Shown here: positions 62,190 through 64,000 of the stretch, piece by piece
Position numbering within the stretch: the stretch's first letter is position 1
Layout: every line of letters begins with the position of its first letter
NCBI RefSeq assembly: GCF_000719345.1
Contig: NZ_JOFX01000004.1
Span: 234,234 to 298,233 of the forward strand
Reading direction: 5' to 3'
DNA length: 64,000 bases
Origin: Streptomyces sp. NRRL F-2664
Lineage (GTDB): Bacteria > Actinomycetota > Actinomycetes > Streptomycetales > Streptomycetaceae
Translations under genes and position numbers: made by a program
The notes under the pieces: generated by a model
Databases searched by the model: none
What the model was told of the DNA's origin: nothing
The model's input: the letters and a program-made list of their open reading frames with translations, nothing else

Positions 62190-64000
62190 ATGTCCATTTC
62201 CAGTTCTGACCGTTCCGTCATGCCCGAGAACGACTCCAACGAGCTCATCGACGCCGAGGCCCTCGTGGTCACCGAGGCGATCGAGGCCGCTGAGGCCGAG
62301 GGAATCATCGAGGCTCTCGAGGCGGACGTGAGCGGCGGGTCCTTCGAGGACTCCACCGACGACCTCGACGCCGATGCAGACGCCGAGCCCACGATCACCT
62401 TCGGCGACCTGGGTCTGCCCGAGGGCATCGTGCGCAAGCTCGCCCAGAACGGTGTCACCACCCCCTTCCCGATCCAGGCCGCGACCATCCCGGACGCCCT
62501 GTCCGGCAAGGACATCCTGGGCCGCGGCCGCACCGGCTCCGGCAAGACCCTCTCCTTCGGTCTGCCGACCCTGGCCACGCTGGCCGGCGGCCACACCGAG
62601 AAGAAGAAGCCCCGCGCGATCATCCTCACGCCGACCCGTGAGCTCGCCATGCAGGTCGCGGACGCCCTCCAGCCGTACGGCGACGTCCTCGGCCTGAAGA
62701 TGAAGGTCGTCTGCGGCGGTACCTCCATGAGCAACCAGATCTACGCTCTGGAGCGCGGCGTCGACATCCTCGTCGCCACCCCCGGCCGCCTGCGCGACAT
62801 CATCAACCGCGGTGCCTGCTCCCTGGAGAACGTCCAGGTCGCGGTCCTCGACGAGGCCGACCAGATGGCCGACCTGGGCTTCCTGCCCGAGGTCACCGAG
62901 CTGCTCGACCAGATCCCCGGGGGCGGCCAGCGCATGCTCTTCTCCGCCACCATGGAGAACGAGATCGGCACCCTGGTCAAGCGCTACCTGTCCAGCCCGG
63001 TCACGCACGAGGTCGACAGCGCCCAGGGCAACGTCACGACCATGACGCACCACGTGCTCGTCGTGAAGCCGAAGGACAAGGCGCCGGTCACGGCCGCCAT
63101 CGCCGCCCGCAAGGGCCGCACCATCATCTTCGTCCGCACCCAGCTGGGCGCCGACCGCATCGCCGAGCAGCTCGTCGAGGCCGGCGTGAAGGCCGACGCG
63201 CTGCACGGCGGCATGACGCAGGGCGCCCGTACCCGCGTCCTCGCCGACTTCAAGGACGGCTACGTCAACGCGCTCGTCGCCACCGACGTCGCCGCCCGCG
63301 GCATCCACGTCGACGGCATCGACCTCGTCCTGAACGTGGACCCTGCCGGCGACCACAAGGACTACCTGCACCGCTCGGGCCGTACCGCCCGCGCCGGCAA
63401 GTCCGGTGTCGTGGTCTCCCTGGCGCTGCCGCACCAGCGGCGCCAGATCTTCCGCCTCATGGAGGACGCCGGCGTCGACGCCTCGCGCCACATCGTCCAG
63501 GGCGCCGGCGCCTTCGAGCCGGAGGTCGCCGAGATCACCGGTGCCCGTTCGCTGACCGAGGTCCAGGCCGACTCCGCGAACAACGCCGCCAAGCAGGCCG
63601 AGCGCGAGGTCGCCGAGCTGACCAAGCAGCTGGAGCGCCTGACCCGCCGTGCCGCCGAGCTGCGCGAGGAGGCCGACCGCCTGGTCGCCCGTTCCGCGCG
63701 TGAGCGGGGCGAGGACCCGGAGGCCGCCGTCGCCGAGGTGGCCGAGGCCGCCGAGGCCGAGGTCGCGGCTGCCGCCGCTGCCGCTGCCGCCGAGATCGCC
63801 GCCCAGGAGCGCCGCGAGGAGAACCGCACCCAGCGCGACGACCGCGGCAACTTCGAGCGCCGTGACAACCGCGGTGGCGACCGCGGGGACCGTGGCGGCT
63901 TCCGCCGTGACGACCGCGGTGACCGCGGTGGTGACCGTGGCGGCTTCCGCCGTGACGACCGCCCCTCCGGTGGTTTCCGTCGTGACGACCGTCCGTCGGG
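62190..64000 (+). CDS. DEAD-box RNA helicase (3' end beyond the window)
   Basis: At least 603 residues are visible. An acidic N-terminal region of about 60 residues is followed by the Q motif (FPIQAATIP), motif I GRGRTGSGKTLSF, Ia PTRELA, II DEAD, III SAT, and the helicase C domain with RGIHVDGIDLVLNVDPAGDHKDYLHRSGRTARAGKSG. After about residue 440 comes a coiled-coil Ala/Glu-rich segment, then an Arg/Asp/Gly repeat tail (RRDDRGDRGG and similar) that is cut by the window end. The tail probably binds RNA. The ATG at 62190 was preferred; ATG 62220 is in the same frame. It is probably cold- or stress-responsive. Confidence 0.95.
   Translation, partial: MSISSSDRSVMPENDSNELIDAEALVVTEAIEAAEAEGIIEALEADVSGGSFEDSTDDLDADADAEPTITFGDLGLPEGIVRKLAQNGVTTPFPIQAATIPDALSGKDILGRGRTGSGKTLSFGLPTLATLAGGHTEKKKPRAIILTPTRELAMQVADALQPYGDVLGLKMKVVCGGTSMSNQIYALERGVDILVATPGRLRDIINRGACSLENVQVAVLDEADQMADLGFLPEVTELLDQIPGGGQRMLFSATMENEIGTLVKRYLSSPVTHEVDSAQGNVTTMTHHVLVVKPKDKAPVTAAIAARKGRTIIFVRTQLGADRIAEQLVEAGVKADALHGGMTQGARTRVLADFKDGYVNALVATDVAARGIHVDGIDLVLNVDPAGDHKDYLHRSGRTARAGKSGVVVSLALPHQRRQIFRLMEDAGVDASRHIVQGAGAFEPEVAEITGARSLTEVQADSANNAAKQAEREVAELTKQLERLTRRAAELREEADRLVARSARERGEDPEAAVAEVAEAAEAEVAAAAAAAAAEIAAQERREENRTQRDDRGNFERRDNRGGDRGDRGGFRRDDRGDRGGDRGGFRRDDRPSGGFRRDDRPS

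Overview
The window is a stretch of high-GC actinobacterial core chromosome, almost certainly Streptomyces. Support comes from bldC, a sigN/sigF pair, a second Lsr2-like gene, valine dehydrogenase, DUF3073, many GTG starts, extreme third-position GC and many GTGA/ATGA gene overlaps. The gene order tadA - upp - dnaX - purD - purC - lsrL - purSQL - purF - purM - DUF3073 - vdh - bldC - hrpA matches, from memory, the region of the S. coelicolor chromosome to one side of oriC. A perfect parS site inside a kinase gene fits an origin-proximal position.

Layout. 1-10.6 kb: the tail of an unknown gene, tRNA-Arg(ACG), a PH-domain protein, an SMP-30 lactonase divergent from an Lrp regulator that is translationally coupled to a DUF2797 protein, an ABM-domain protein with an amidohydrolase, and an OmpR-type two-component system followed by two membrane glycosyltransferase genes. 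10.6-20.3 kb: MarR-MFS, a small anchored protein, a lipoprotein, sigN, sigF, small membrane and secreted proteins, tRNA-Ser, tadA with its partner gene, a 59-aa basic protein and a tandem USP. 20.4-27 kb: upp, a LytR_C protein, a VapB-like orphan, a HerA-like ATPase, an orphan OpcA, a cupin, an HhH-GPD protein and a VOC protein. 27-36 kb: tRNA-Ser(GGA), SRP RNA, dnaX, purD, a degenerate M48-like membrane protein, a dimethylformamidase-like protein and purC. 36-40.3 kb: two tRNA-Gly(GCC) genes flanking an ABC/two-component operon, then tRNA-Gly(TCC). 40.3-51 kb: lsrL, purSQL, a mycothiol-type enzyme, a META lipoprotein, purF, purM, DUF3073, vdh and a hypothetical gene. 52-64 kb: bldC with a long structured upstream region, tRNA-Asp, hrpA, a Pro-rich exported protein, DsbA-CcdA, a tRNA Phe/Asp/Glu array, a metallopeptidase, two FluC genes, a Ser/Gly-rich lipoprotein and a DEAD-box helicase cut by the window end.

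How the genes work together. Five scattered pur loci (purD, purC, purSQL, purF, purM) supply seven proteins of de novo purine synthesis. upp, tadA, dnaX, ffs and ten tRNA genes add nucleotide salvage, decoding, replication and protein-export functions. sigN, sigF and bldC are developmental regulators. Several small regulatory modules carry visible operators: an OmpR system with 11-bp phased repeats, a MarR pair with tandem palindromes, an Lrp palindrome, and GTCAT/ATGAC repeats upstream of the ABC/DesKR-like operon.

There is no insertion sequence, prophage or CRISPR array. The least ordinary parts are the intragenic parS, the helically phased operator ahead of the sensor/glycosyltransferase operon, the run of inverted repeats upstream of bldC, the gene-free AT-rich interval after bldC, and several proteins of unclear role.
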